Source: Pleurodeles waltl
Lineage: Eukaryota > Chordata > Amphibia > Caudata > Salamandridae
Length of the DNA stretch: 64,000 nucleotides
Direction: 5' to 3'
NCBI RefSeq assembly: GCF_031143425.1
Contig: NC_090438.1
Location: 753,699,823-753,763,822 of the forward strand
A program made the translations under genes and the position numbers. Position 1 is the first letter of the stretch. Every line of letters begins with the position of its first letter. Below the pieces are notes generated by a model. The model searched no databases and had not been told where the DNA came from. It saw only the letters and a list, made by a program, of their open reading frames with translations. Below are positions 44,779 through 56,578 of this stretch, piece after piece.

Positions 44779-45605
44779 TTAAGAAACCCATCTGTAAGGG
44801 GCGACGTACTTTGGATTTAATATTTTGCCCTGCCAGTCCCACAGTCCCTCATAAAATAACAGCATTGATAGAAGTGCATGGAGGTGTAAAGCACAGTCTT
44901 TGAGGTAGAGGATTCTACTGCCCTCAGCAGCCACCGGAATCCGATTATATACAGAAGGGTGTGAGAAATCCACCTTCAGTGAGAGAAAATGTTAAGGTCT
45001 TCAGCGTGAGCTATGTACTGTCAGAATAACTGTACTTATTCGGGTAGTATATACTATGCCTTGAATAAGTCGCAGGCATCCGCTAGCCACCAATCTCTGG
45101 ATTGACTGACCATTAACATTTTCTTCTTTCGTGTAAATTTGACCTTGAGAATGTGGTAGCCCACAGTGAATTCGATCCAGCCAAAAATTCCATTAGTTCT
45201 GGCCTAGTATTAGACGTGGACATTCACACAATTTGCCCCTAGTCACCACATTCAAAACAGTAAGGTGAGGTATGATTTCCTGACCCATTCCCCATTCTGG
45301 AGGTATGTCTCATAGACAGGAGTTTGTTTTGTTTTCGATTCTCATCAGAATTTGCGATAGTAGTTCCAAGGCTACGTCTAGCAAAGGTCAAAGTAGATCC
45401 TTACAATGTAGGTGGAACAGGGTTTTGATAAACTGAGTCTAGATTTATAGTGTCATCAAGAGGGTGATTATGAGGTTGCAGTATCCACTGTTTCATGGAG
45501 TTAGGAAGAGTCTCAAACTACTCCTTTTGTAGTTTGTTCCTCATGTCTTCCTTTGTAGCCATTGGAGTGCCCAACTGTTTATCAGCCAAGCCTTTGGCCC
45601 TACAA
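44779..45605 (-). pseudogene. Retroviral/LTR gag-like remnant with a damaged zinc knuckle
   Basis: Reading the minus strand from 45,600 gives a single long frame with only three stops: ADKQLGTPMATKEDMRNKLQ, FETLPNSMKQWILQPHNHPL and RSLGTTIANSDENRKQNKL, then YCFECGD-stop-GQ near 45,250, a CCHC nucleocapsid knuckle whose histidine is glutamine. A frameshift follows before the last cysteine (CECPR). A further 64-codon segment (44,973-44,779) lies downstream and may be the following protein, though I recognise no motif in it. Probably an old LTR-element gag; retroviral versus gypsy cannot be settled. Confidence 0.4.
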
Positions 45606-48600
45606 TACAAATGTTGTGGCCTTTTGGCGGATTTACGTTAGAGATTAAGGAAAGTTTGCCAATACACTGCCTTATTGTCAGTGTTTCATTTGAGATGGTG
45701 GTTGCAGGTGGGCCCACAGCACTTTTTTTGGTGATCGTGACTTATTGTTAATCATCAGACTTTGACCCAGAATACGATTACATGAATACACTGACAGGAC
45801 CCATTTTAACTTCTTCCATTTTATCGCATTCTTACTTGCAAACTCGTTTATCTTTTTCTGTTAGAGAGTGTGAAGCCTTAGACACGTTCAGAAGCCTTAG
45901 CATCATGTCTGCCTTCTATCTAGGCTGACATATTTTTGTTGTTTATAATATGGTTGCTGCCATGTTAAAATGGATGCTTACAACAAAGGCTAAAATATCA
46001 ATCTGTGAATAGAAATGATGCATTGCCATACTTATTTTGTCTTATTGGGACTTTAGTGACACCAGACTTCTAATCACAAGATAAAAAACACTGATCAGGT
46101 GCGATAGAAACCCCTGCATTTGGCTCATAGTTTGGAGAGGTTTTGCAAATGAACAACTGGACCAGAGCTCCATTCTGGCTGCTGAAAAACAGCCCTATTC
46201 GGGGTTGCTCTGGGGCTCTGAAAGTGGCCCACAGAAGTGATCTTCAGCCTGAAATTGCTTATCATTCCTGGGAAAGGGGTGTGATAGAGAACAATTAACT
46301 GACTATTTCTCGCTAAGAAAGGTATGCTGTGAGATCCGTCTGAAGAAATTTGATTTACAGGCTCACTGTTCTGCTTCTGCTAAATGTTAACAGAGCGTCG
46401 AGAAGTAGCGAGAGGGCATTAGGATGCTGGGAACATAATAACAATGGTAGCACTTTTAATCCTGTATTCACTAGCCATGCATACATTATTGCATTTATTT
46501 TCGCATTCTGTTTGGTTACTGTTCATATTTTATGCACTAGACTTGAGTTTTAGAAAATACATTTTTAAATGTTTTACCTAGTGTGTCTTAGTGATATTTT
46601 GTGTGTGTAATTCGTTGATGAAAGATGGCTTGGAGATCCTCTGTGTCCCAGAACTCATCTAGAGGAGCTGATCATGACCTGAAAACACCACTTGGATAGG
46701 ATTGTTCGGTGGCTGTGTATGCGTTGTAATCCGACTAGATTTCTAATCTGTGTTGGTGCATTGAATTAGATTTTGCACCAGGGATTTAAAAATATGACTG
46801 TTTAGGCTCGGTTGATGCCCACAAGATTGTGACAAAGAGAGAGGTAAGCAGCAAAGGGGGAAAGAAAAAGGAAGAGAAAGACAGAAAAACAGTGGCTAAT
46901 GGAGAAAGCAGGGAAAAAGAGGAACCTACATTTGTGCGATATATATGGGAAGGCATAGTATATTGGTGAATGAAAGAGGGATGAGGTAAAATCAAAACTA
47001 GACAGTATTGGCCTTTTTGCAACCGCAGTGGTGCCAGTAGGCTCTTTTAAGAAAAATGTGGGCCAGACACTTATTCTTATAAAATTAGTCAAATTTCATT
47101 GTATCCCAGTCTCATTAAGATAATCTTGATATACTGGTAAGGTGTGACAGAAGTATACAACACTTCCAATCCTATTTCTGTGATGCATCATTTAATAATA
47201 TGTGTTTGATTTGTGGCAGTACTAAAACAGATTATTAATGGGGAATCAGTGTAAACCCACCATGAGCAACATGAAAATCAAATAAGGCCCTGGTTTCTAC
47301 AGAATGTCACATAAGTGCACCCCCTAGGCATATTTCCTTGTATTGCTCCAGATTTATTACTTTCAGGAATTCACAAGAGGTACAGCTAAAGGCTTATGAA
47401 TTCAATGTTTGCAAGAACATGTGCACACATATGTTTACTGAGGAGTTGCAAATTCACTTTCCATACACCCCCTTTTCACATCCTTGAAAGGTTTTACTCC
47501 TTCCCTTGTCAGGAATAAATATCAAACCTTTTCCAGTAGAAAGAAATTAGAGATCAGTTGCTAAATACCCTTCAACGTGTATATTTGGGTGTGTGCACAG
47601 ACTCACAGGACATTGAAATCCTCAAATTACTTCTTTTGGCCTACTTTCAACACAGGTATGTAGATTTGAGGAAACGTGGTAGAATCAGAGCATTGCTAGA
47701 ATACAAGTCATATGAGCCCTGGCTAAATCTGGGAACCAATTATCAGAGCTCTGATATAATAAGAATGCTGCCATAATTTGTCATTTCACTACATGGCACC
47801 AAACCAAATTGATTTTTTAAAAGGACAATTAGATTTCTGAAGCATCCATCCACTTGGACAACTAGATATTTTATCAAATTTCTAAACCCTACTCACAGGA
47901 AGGGGCTTCCCTGAGGCGGCGGTGAAGTAATTTTTTATCATAAGTGAACATGCTGCATACCCAATTGAACTGTTTTACTCACAAAGGTATTTAATCCTGT
48001 AAATCCAAACATTAAACAATTTCATACATATAAAGATGTCCCTACACCTGCTGAATATGAACCTTATACCAGCTTAGAAATCCCAATAGGATATCAGGAT
48101 CATCAAACCTAGTTGGGCAGTTATCATATCTAGCAGAGGATGCCAGAATGGCCCTTCAGGTAATCTGGTTACTGTCTGGCTGGTGTTGGCTGCTTCTATT
48201 CTGCATCCAGGCATGGCTAACCAAACCTTTTTGGAACTAACATAAATCAATCAGTGACCACAAATAGGCAACTTCCACTTTAGGTCGCACACACTGCACT
48301 GTTGATTTTGTTTCTGCTGCGCCATAACATCTGCATGCTCCAGTGCTGGAAATTAGTCCAAATACTATGAATGCGATCATTGGCAAAGTGCCCACAGAAG
48401 GAGACTATATTCACTTTTAGATTTCTCGCAACTCCACTCAATTGGAAATGGTCCTTCCTCACACTTCACCCCAAGACAAATATCGAATATGAACTATGTG
48501 TGTTCTACCCAGGAGTGTACTAAATGGAGAACAACATTTGCTGGTATTTAAACTACACACCCTCATTGGCAGTGTTACTAAAGATAATACATCAAATACA

Positions 48601-49050
48601 GAATGAGCATGGAGCCGCTCCAGATACTAATTCAGGGTTGAAACTTTAAACGGTCTCTTCAATAGTTCTTAGTAACACTTGAGGAAGAGACAGTGTGACA
48701 GCATTCGGCTACTGTTCCCGTTCAATATTATAAATGAGAGCTTCCTAAAATTATTTCTGAAGTATATACTGCCATAGGTTGAGATACCTTAGGTTCTACC
48801 TCTAAACTGCAAATCAAAACCATAAATGAATTTGAGGGCTCAGGTAAAGAAAAAGCATCAGTAGCTAAGAAAATGCAGAATAAATGGAAATTGGGGACTG
48901 TATCTCCTCCACTTAGGAGTCTCTTAGCGTTGTTTACAATTTGAGGGACCAGAAAAAATCAGAAAGACAGAATTTTGATAGCCGTTCTTCCTGTTTTTTT
49001 CTTGACTCTGGGGGGAGGAAAGGGACAGAAATGAGGTGGAAGACTGAGAA
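45606..49050. other. Long spacer of unknown origin
   Basis: Only scattered signals: a purine-rich run at 46,828-46,925, a 72-codon + frame at 47,558-47,776, and AT-rich sequence elsewhere. Flanking retroviral relics suggest that parts belong to those elements, but no LTR pair was found. Confidence 0.3.
47537..47776 (+). CDS. Unrecognised ORF, possible element remnant
   Basis: Open through IRDQLLNTLQRVYLGV, CTDSQDIEILKLLLLAYFQH, RYVDLRKRGRIRALLEYK and SYEPWLNLGTNYQ, with balanced composition unlike the hydrophobic or lysine-rich chance frames nearby. The ATG is at 47,558. It might be a fragment of the retroviral element recognised at 49,063, 1.3 kb downstream on the same strand, but I know no matching family. 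Confidence 0.2.
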
Positions 49051-49062
49051 TCAGCAAAAAGA

Positions 49063-50205
49063 TGAGTACGTCAGACATTAAAGTGAAAAATGAGCCAGCA
49101 GGCAGTGTTGAGGTTAGCGTGAAAAAAGAAATTTCTCCTGACATGATTTCTAATGTAAAAATACTAATTGAAGGGGACTTTTGCACAAAATTAAGACTGT
49201 AGTCTGATTACAATTATATGAGGCTTATGACATAATTCTTACAGAGGTTGATTGGCATCCTTCATACATAAAGTAAATACTCCGAGGGGAGTAAGTAATA
49301 ATGCAAGCATTTGCCTCCTAGTACCTGCCTCCTAGTAATTGAAGAACTCAAGGAAAAATATGTATGTGAGTGGCTTGAAAACAGGCTCCGGTGTTGTATA
49401 GAAAGGATGTCATTAAGAATTTGTCCAACATGTGATTCCGTTATGGAGTGAGTTCCAAGTTCAGACTCAATATTCATTAAGCCAGATGCTAAGTGTGATG
49501 TAAGGGCATTTCTAGATTAACTACAGTTCAGCGTGTAATAGTGCTTGTCTTTTAACCACCATTTAACTTTTTCTGATGCTGGAACCAGACACCTCATATG
49601 GAATAGTTTTAGATTATAAAAATGTTAATGCATAAACATGCACTGAAGTACAAATGTAGTCAGGAAAAATGCAAACATTAGAGATTCCAAATGGATTCTT
49701 TAGTCAAAATATAACAACAGAATTGCAATATCTAACCACTTTCTCATTTAGCAGATTTCATTACTCCCAGATTGCCTCAGGGATGTATGAGAAAGTCCTG
49801 GGCTTTTTGCTGCAGGATGTATGGAGTCCTTACTAGAAGAATCTGAGGTGTTATCATACATTGATGATATCTACATAACAGACGTTGATTTACAAGAGCA
49901 CTTAGATAGGGTGGACAGAACAGTGACCTTTCTAACTCAGTACAGGTATAAAATAAATTAAAATCTTACAGTGTTTATCTTAATGTGGAATGAACTTTCC
50001 AGTGAGTGTAAAGCTCTGAAACTGGACTTACTGCAGAAATGTGCTACTTTACAATCTCCAAATAAATTGAGAAAGAGTTTCTTTGCCATATTGTGCCGAG
50101 TGGGTTAAGGCTTTATATGAATTCATTACTCCAACATTTTATGGGAAGAAGAGGATGAAATCACACAATATTATCATATGTAGACTGCAAGCAGACATGT
50201 TAGAG
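49063..50205 (+). pseudogene. ERV pre-RT and reverse transcriptase remnant
   Basis: 49,063-49,200 opens MSTSDIKVKNEPAG and is of unknown role. RT sequence appears from about 49,575: SYGIVLDYKNVNA (fingers), NGFFSQNITTELQYLTTFSF near 49,690-49,750, then in another frame ESPGLFAAGCMESLLEE and LSYIDDIYI (YIDD near 49,860) with DLQEHLDRVDRTVTFL. The thumb/connection follows: SSECKALKLDLLQKC and LQSPNKLRK, then WVKALYEFITPTFYG up to the hairpin repeat. At least four frame changes occur. No LTRs or primer-binding site were located. Confidence 0.65.
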
Positions 50206-50880
50206 GCTAGGGGCCTCATCACAAGACCACCAGCTTCGGGGTGGCAGTCAGGACTGCCGCTGCTATGGAGGTCCGACCGCCACATTAAGACCCTGGCGCT
50301 CAGACCACCAGTGTACCGCCATCTGCGCCAGAATCAGTGATCCAGGCTGGCTGACAGTGGCGGTATTATTGCCATGAAAAGGCTGGTGGAGAACAGGTGC
50401 AGGGGGCAAAGAGGGTCCCAGGTTTTTGGCATGTACAGTGCAGGGGTCCCCCTGCCAAGCACCCTGGCAATGTTTACTGTTTGCAGCACAGACATTGAAC
50501 ACTGGGATGGTGTTGGGGCACCCTGTAGGCAACAGTATTGCCGCCTGCATGATTACGAGTCGGAGACAATGCTGCCACCACTTTCCTGCTAGGCTGACTT
50601 GTGGAAACCTTGGTCCCCTTGCCAAGCACCCTAGCAATGTTTGCTGTCTGCTATGCAGACAGTGAATACTGAGAGGCTGCTGGGGTACCCTGCAGGAGAC
50701 AGTATTGCCACCGGCACGATAACGAGTCGGAAACAATGCTGCCACCTTGGTTTCTGCCTGTCAGCCTAGCGGGAAAGTCCTAATGGGTCCAGCGGGGAGG
50801 TTGTCAGTATGGCAGCAACCTCTCTGTCAGAAGTTCGGCGGACGGGTTATCCTGTCCGTCACACTCTTAATCAGGCTCTA
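50206..50880. repeat. GC-rich hairpin-type repeat inserted in ERV pol
   Basis: It starts at GGGGCCTCATCACAAGACC and ends near CCTGTCCGTCACACTC, and interrupts pol between connection and RNase H sequence. It contains an internal duplication: GCCAAGCACCCT(G/A)GCAATG at 50,454 and 50,621 (167 bp apart), with ACGAGTCGGA(G/A)ACAATGC at 50,548 and 50,724. The second copy holds a CTGTCTGC-TAT-GCAGACAG stem also present at 1,591-1,615. This shared stem links it to the hairpin repeat in L1-A. Confidence 0.75.
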
Positions 50881-51520
50881 AATACTTACAAACCTGAAAC
50901 AGCAAGACATACCTAGTAATCATGGCAGTTTCTAGTGCACCAGACTGAACATACATAACTTACAATGAGTGGCAGATCACACATACTGTATATTACACTG
51001 CAGACAAATGATTTACTCCTAGTGAGAAAATTCTCACAGCATTACAGACAGCCATTATGAAGAAGTATCCACTGTGACAGGGAAATGTAGTTTCTTGTAT
51101 ATCTGCTCTTAAGGTGGCTCCTTAAGTTAGTATCCCCAAAGTGCATGCTTTACACTTTCTTGCAGCTCTTAGTAAGGTAATAAGGTTGCATTTGAGGGTG
51201 ACAGCTCCACCGAGTGAGGGACACTGAGTCAAGCCTTCACCTTTTGGAAGCTGTCGGCCTAACTCGTGGCTAGCCCACAGTGCATCACCTACCATACTCT
51301 GGGTAGTAGTGATTTGTGGCAACCTAAACCTGACACTCTGCTCCTCAGGAAAGTCATGGAAACAGATCATGCACCTTTCACTCAGTTACACAGTGACTCA
51401 CACATGCCTAGGCAGGGCACAAGATGCACACTGGATTTCAATGCATTTATTGAAGCAATTGCATCCTAGTGTAAAAAGCAATGGCTGTGATTATGAGGCA
51501 GATGACACATAATACAGTAA
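50881..51520 (+). pseudogene. ERV pol continuation, RNase H-like region
   Basis: One frame with few stops reads SYKPETARHT, then MAVSSAPD and ITYNEWQITHTVYYTADK. These are followed by TPSEKILTALQTAIMKKY and SCISALKVAP, then IPKVHALHFLAALSKVI. This is the pattern of a retroviral connection/RNase H region with the 'F-T-xx-E-K' helix. It continues the reading that broke at the hairpin repeat. The end near 51,520 is arbitrary. Confidence 0.45.
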
Positions 51521-53419
51521 TCATCCTTACAACTAGTGTAAAGAGGATGAACAACCCCACCATTTTGTATGTTTCTAGAAAGTCAAGTGATTCCTGCCTA
51601 AGCCTTATGTCTGCATCTGAGAGCATAGTGGTGTAACCCATCAGCCTGTCCCAACCCCATATCTGAATAGGATGGCAAAGGTCTGCCTGCTGTCAAGATG
51701 GCAACATTTCTGTGGAAGCTGAAGAGTTAGTGCCAGGAGCCGTGCCTCAGTTTAACACCCAAACACAGCAATAAGCAAGAGAAAGATGACAAGTCAACCT
51801 TTGCAAAGGACCTTCCACTGCGTGGCAACACGTCGCTATGATTTTACTAACTTTTGAACTGTTTGAGCTAGAAACAACATTTTTCTTGTTAAAATCTGCA
51901 TATTATGGATTACATAGCAAATGCAGAAGCTCTGAAATTATGCAAAAAACACTGCACAATCACATAAAGTCAGTGGCCCTGATCTGAGACAAAGACCAAT
52001 GCAGACTTAATGATGACAATACATACATCCAACAATGAAAGGCAAAAAGCCTCCTGGTTCTTTCCCTTCCAAATAATTTCATAGCCTCACCAAAGAAAAT
52101 GTTCCTGTGATTTTCATACTTATGCTAAGGAGCAGGCACATATCTAATGGGTTAGCTACATCAGATTTTTATTAGGGCAGCTCGTGGAGGAATTGCTTGG
52201 GTTCATGTGGCGTCAGTGCTAATGTATGAATGCTACAGCAACGATATTGGTTGTCGTATTGACCAAAAAGAAGTATGCACTGCAACATAATGTTTGCCCA
52301 CAAATAATGCATTCAACTGCAGTGAGATCAGCAGCTAATCTCCTGATATTCGATAAACCCTAAGGTGTTTTTGGATTCTGTCTCAGCTCTGGGGTATGGC
52401 TGCTGCACTCGCACACTTTCTGCAGTGGCAGCTAGTGAAATTTGAAAATGGTGGGACATAAACAACCGAGATGAAATGCACTGAGAGAGCAAGCAGAACA
52501 CAGGACTCAAAGGTTTAATAAAAGGATCAGCATGTGGACTGCAATGGTTTCTCTCATGAACAGTACTATTGTGATACCAAGTATCTGGAGGGAGTCTATT
52601 CTCTTTCCAGGATAGGAAATCAGGAAGACCACACCCACTGCACAGAACTGCTTATGCTTGTGTTTGCCCATCTAGCTCTGTAAATACAATGCGAACATTG
52701 CACTTTAGTTCATGACATAAGAAGTCCAAGGAGAGCCGACTAGCATGCATTAATTTCATTATGTTTAGAAATATCCGGTGCAACCTTCCAGAAGGTGGCA
52801 CTGTTTGATTACTTCAGAACAAATGCTTTTGCTGAAAATTGTGGAGGTATATGGTCATATAGAATACAATACTATAAATAATTCGATACTTTTTACGACT
52901 TCCACTGGCTAACTGAACTGTACTTATTGAAAGTGCTATCTATATTACTTAACTGAGAAAAAAGGACTCACTGATGTATTTCCCAGAGAAGTATGAACAC
53001 CAGTTATAGATCTTTGTTAATTGTTAAAATGTATGATACCTCAGCATTTAGTGTAGGTTTCAGATTGCCTTAAGGTAACAACACAATCAAAGCAGGAGTG
53101 TGTCACCTCTTAAATCCTGATGAGGTATTTCTGCAAAGCAGATTTTTGTTAACAAACGAGTGATGTAGGGTTTGGCAGCATTCCATTTGCTCCAGCGTAC
53201 AACAACACATGAGCCTGCATTCATTGGCGTGATGGATTCCCTGGTGCGGCATCTTTATCATAACAACCTGGGGCTACAAAAAGGTAAACTCTAAGGAAGA
53301 GATTCCCACACATGCGTTGTCGTCGTCCCATTGTGGTCTGACTACCTGATGATTATCAGAGATAACGTGAGGCAGCCAGGCAGTCACGAGGGTAAGATTG
53401 ATGAAAGAAGTGTCACATG
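51521..53419. other. Unassigned spacer
   Basis: No motif-bearing frame found. An env gene might be expected downstream of pol, but I see no signal peptide/fusion-peptide pattern to support one. Confidence 0.3.
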
Positions 53420-53429
53420 CCTGAGAATC

Positions 53430-53560
53430 AGTGGGCCATTTTCCCACTGCCCTAATGAACAAAACACCATTGTCTTTCCGTCTGGAATCGAACCGTGAGG
53501 TCGAGCAAGCCTTGAGTGCCAGGTATTGGACTCAGGATTATCATTGTGTCACTACCCGTA
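53430..53560 (-). repeat. Possible SINE with a canonical Pol III B-box
   Basis: The minus strand has GGTTCGATTCC at 53,494-53,484, an exact match to the tRNA-type B-box. The flanking T-stem does not pair, so this is not a functional tRNA; a SINE head or tRNA pseudogene is more likely. No clear A-box was identified upstream. Confidence 0.35.
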
Positions 53561-53645
53561 TAGGGCCGAGAGGGCACAAAATATCCTAAATAACCAGTCT
53601 AGAAGTGCATTGGGTGGATGAGCCTCATACCAGATACATCTTAGC

Positions 53646-54420
53646 GTGCCGCTGTATTTATCTGATATTGATCTCCCTGGAAAGATGCAAGAGTCAAAAA
53701 CAGATTTACCTGACCCAGTTTCACAGTTGCATTTGTTACAGAATATTCAAGAAATTAGAGAGACTCTAACAAGAGACTCCGTCAATGAAAAGAAAACTGC
53801 TGACGGGTGTCTCCCCAAAATGGGATAGCCAGTTTAGGAACTCATCCCTGACAAGTCTTTGTGAGATCTCACCGGCCAGAACCAGCTCTTGCTGTAGAAG
53901 GCAATCATACTGCAATCCTGTCACCACTTCCCAGTGCACAGAAAAACTGAAAGGTTTAGATGGATAACAATAAAAAGTCCCTGTGGCCCATTCTGTTCAG
54001 CGGACCCTGCTGCTGCCAAAGTGCCTCCATATTAGTTCAGAAACTCTTCTCCCTACTCTAGAGTCACATCAACACGAATACAACTGTGCTAAAATCATTG
54101 GCTCTATTCTGAAGACTAGTGAGACATCTGTGTCTCCAGCTCTACACCCATCCCCAAGTACACCAAGTACTGATCCCATTGTCGTGCAAGCATCATCTTC
54201 AAAAAGAGAACCCGCTAAAACCGTATCAAGGCATGCCATTTCAGCCATCTTATGTATACTATCGGAAGAATCTACATTGCTTGAAATTATTCCAAACCAT
54301 CCTTTCCGGAAATGCAGACCTGCCAACCTTAGAAACAAAACTCATTGTTTCAGAGGAGGGTACCATGAGGGGGCTAGGCCCGGTAGTCACACGTGCTTCT
54401 GAGGGGCCTGGTCATTGAGG
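53646..54420 (+). CDS. Unrecognised overlapping ORFs
   Basis: A 60-codon frame (53,646-53,828; DPVSQLHLLQNIQEIRETL) is followed by a 139-codon frame (53,983-54,402) with a serine/proline-rich stretch SVSPALHPSPSTPSTDPIVV. A second frame (54,119-54,418) is open at the same place. No family is recognised. It may be decayed retroelement sequence or chance. Confidence 0.15.
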
Positions 54421-55961
54421 GAGGCAATGCTTTGTGCATGCCACTGCCCATGAGTGACACTAACCCCTTGAAAAAACAAAATCTAGGCTGTCAGATATCA
54501 GCTGTGCTCAGCGTCTACACAATGTCAGTTAGAAAATTTATCTTCAGGAGTCTTTAGCTCACATTGTCTACTACCATGTGATATTAGCTCCTCACCTTGT
54601 GACTGTGTGAAAGGAGCAGATATCTTGTGACACATGGTTGTGCCGTGTGAATTGCCAGATCTGCAAATGAGCCCGATCTGGATCCTGGAACAGGAGCCAC
54701 CCATCTCTCCAAGAAACATGAGAAACATTAACTTCTCCAATTACCTATGCTACAGATGTATTCTTATCTGTTGCTGGTCCAACCATGGTCGTCTATTTGA
54801 ATCTTTGCTGCAATATCAGCATTCCCTTTGTAGATTACAATGCTAATTATACCTTTGCAGTAACCACAAGTGAGGCCTTGTGGTTTTTGGTGCTATTTTC
54901 TTGCAAAACTTTCTACTTTTTACATTTTGGTGTCATTGTATTTATTAAAGTTTACTCTGTTTTTCAAATTTTTGTTGTATTGTGTTTTAACTTGTGAGTG
55001 CTGCATAAATACTTACACATTTTCTTTAAGTTAAGTCTGACTACTTTTGTGCCAAGGTACCAGAGGGTTACACTCAGGTTTATTTAGTGATTTTTGTGGT
55101 TCACCTTGACAATGATTATGTTTGTTATTGGAGTGGGGCGTCCACGCCTCTAAACTAATAACTCAATTTCTTAGAGTGTTTATTTTTGGAAAAGGTGGCT
55201 TTATCAAATTATGGGCCCTATGGAAATTATTCAAATCATCATTTCAAGTCCTTTTGCAAAGTCAAATAAACATGCTTTTGTGGAACTGATGACTGACTTG
55301 TATTTGTATGCTTTATTTTGGAATGAAGATCCATATCTTTAAGCAGAGAATCATCAGGAACTGTTCTTTTCCGTCATTGTGGATATCACTAATTTTATCG
55401 ATCTAATAGCTTCAGGAGCATATATGATTTTACACAGTGGCAGCATTGTGGGACACCTCTAAGTAAACAGTTCTAAAAGTTTTCAGAAAAGATTTTCAGA
55501 TTTTAACTGTGATGACAGATCTGATCACTCTGCATTTTAAAATAACCGAAAACGTAAAATGATTTTTTAATACTCATCATAGATTTGTCCAAATTCGTCT
55601 TTAGAACATAACTGTACACATAACAAAGTTAATACAAATGGAAAAAGTATTGAGGAACTACATCTTGGCACCTTCAGGGCACAGATCCTTCTTCAGTTGA
55701 TTGCTAAGGAATTTATGTTTTTAAATAAGACCATGCAGCAGACAACTTGCATGAGTTTTGCTTCCATTTCAAATTTACCAACACAATCATTTACAAGAAT
55801 TAATTTCATACATTTTACTGATTCGAAGTGGAAAGAAAAATAATACTGATAATGAATAATATAATGGAATATATAGTTTGACTTTGATTGGCTCCGATTG
55901 TGTATATTTATGGCTAACAAATACTGATATGTGCAAATACTGGTTTCTGTTTAAAACTACA
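54421..55961. other. AT-rich spacer before L1-D
   Basis: No gene seen. The block CCCATCTCTCCAAGAAACAT at 54,701 recurs at 11,031 inside the L1-B ORF1 region, so a scrap of L1-like sequence may be present. The rest is AT-rich without repeats that I can define. Confidence 0.3.
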
Positions 55962-56250
55962 GGTCTGGGTGTGCGTGGCCAAGATGGCGACAAGATCGGA
56001 CGCTCCGTGAAGAGCTCCGAAATAGGCCCCACTTGAATCCTGTCTAAATCCTGCAGACAGATGGCGTGTGGAACTCCCCCCTTCGGTGGGACCCCGAAGG
56101 GATCAGCGGGAGCACACCTGGGTCCCATGAATATGCCGCACTAGGTGAGGAGAAGTGGCTGCCCTAACGGCACGCAGGGAAGACGGGCTGTGGGAGACGG
56201 TGGTCTTTGGGCCCAAATCGTGGCCATAGGAGGTGCTCTGTTGAGGTGTA

Positions 56251-56275
56251 CAGGGAGTGCAGAATTATTAGGCAA
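56251..56275 (+). repeat. Tc1-like terminal inverted repeat, left
   Basis: 25 bases identical to the reverse complement of the right end. Identity breaks down beyond GGCAA. An inner direct copy of the distal 19 bases is at 56,441-56,459. Confidence 0.93.
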
Positions 56276-56578
56276 GTTGTATTTTTGAGGATTAATTTTA
56301 TTATTGAACAACAACCATGTTCTCAATGAACCCAAAAAACTCAATAATATCAAAGCTGAATATTTTTGGAAGTAGTTTTTAGTTTGTTTTTAGTTTTAGC
56401 TATGTTAGGGGGATATCTGTGTGTGCAGGTGACTATTACTGTGCATAATTATTAGGCAACTTAACAAAAAACAAATATATACCCATTTCAATTATTTATT
56501 ATTACCACTGAAACCAATATAACATCTCAACATTCACAAATATACATTTCTGACATTCATAAACAAAACAAAAACAAA

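Larger units (their letters stand above)
49063..51520 (+). mobile_element. Endogenous retrovirus pol relic
   Basis: RT and RNase H-like sequence lies in order on the + strand, interrupted by a hairpin-type repeat at 50,206-50,880. The RT pattern with a YIDD box followed by a short 'D-xx-EHL' stretch resembles foamy-virus-like or class III-like pol, the likeliest placement (inference). Stops and frameshifts every 30-60 codons mark it as old and inactive. Confidence 0.6.

Noticed and set aside
53484..53560. A functional tRNA gene
   Set aside because: The B-box is exact but the T-stem does not pair, and I see no acceptor or anticodon stem.
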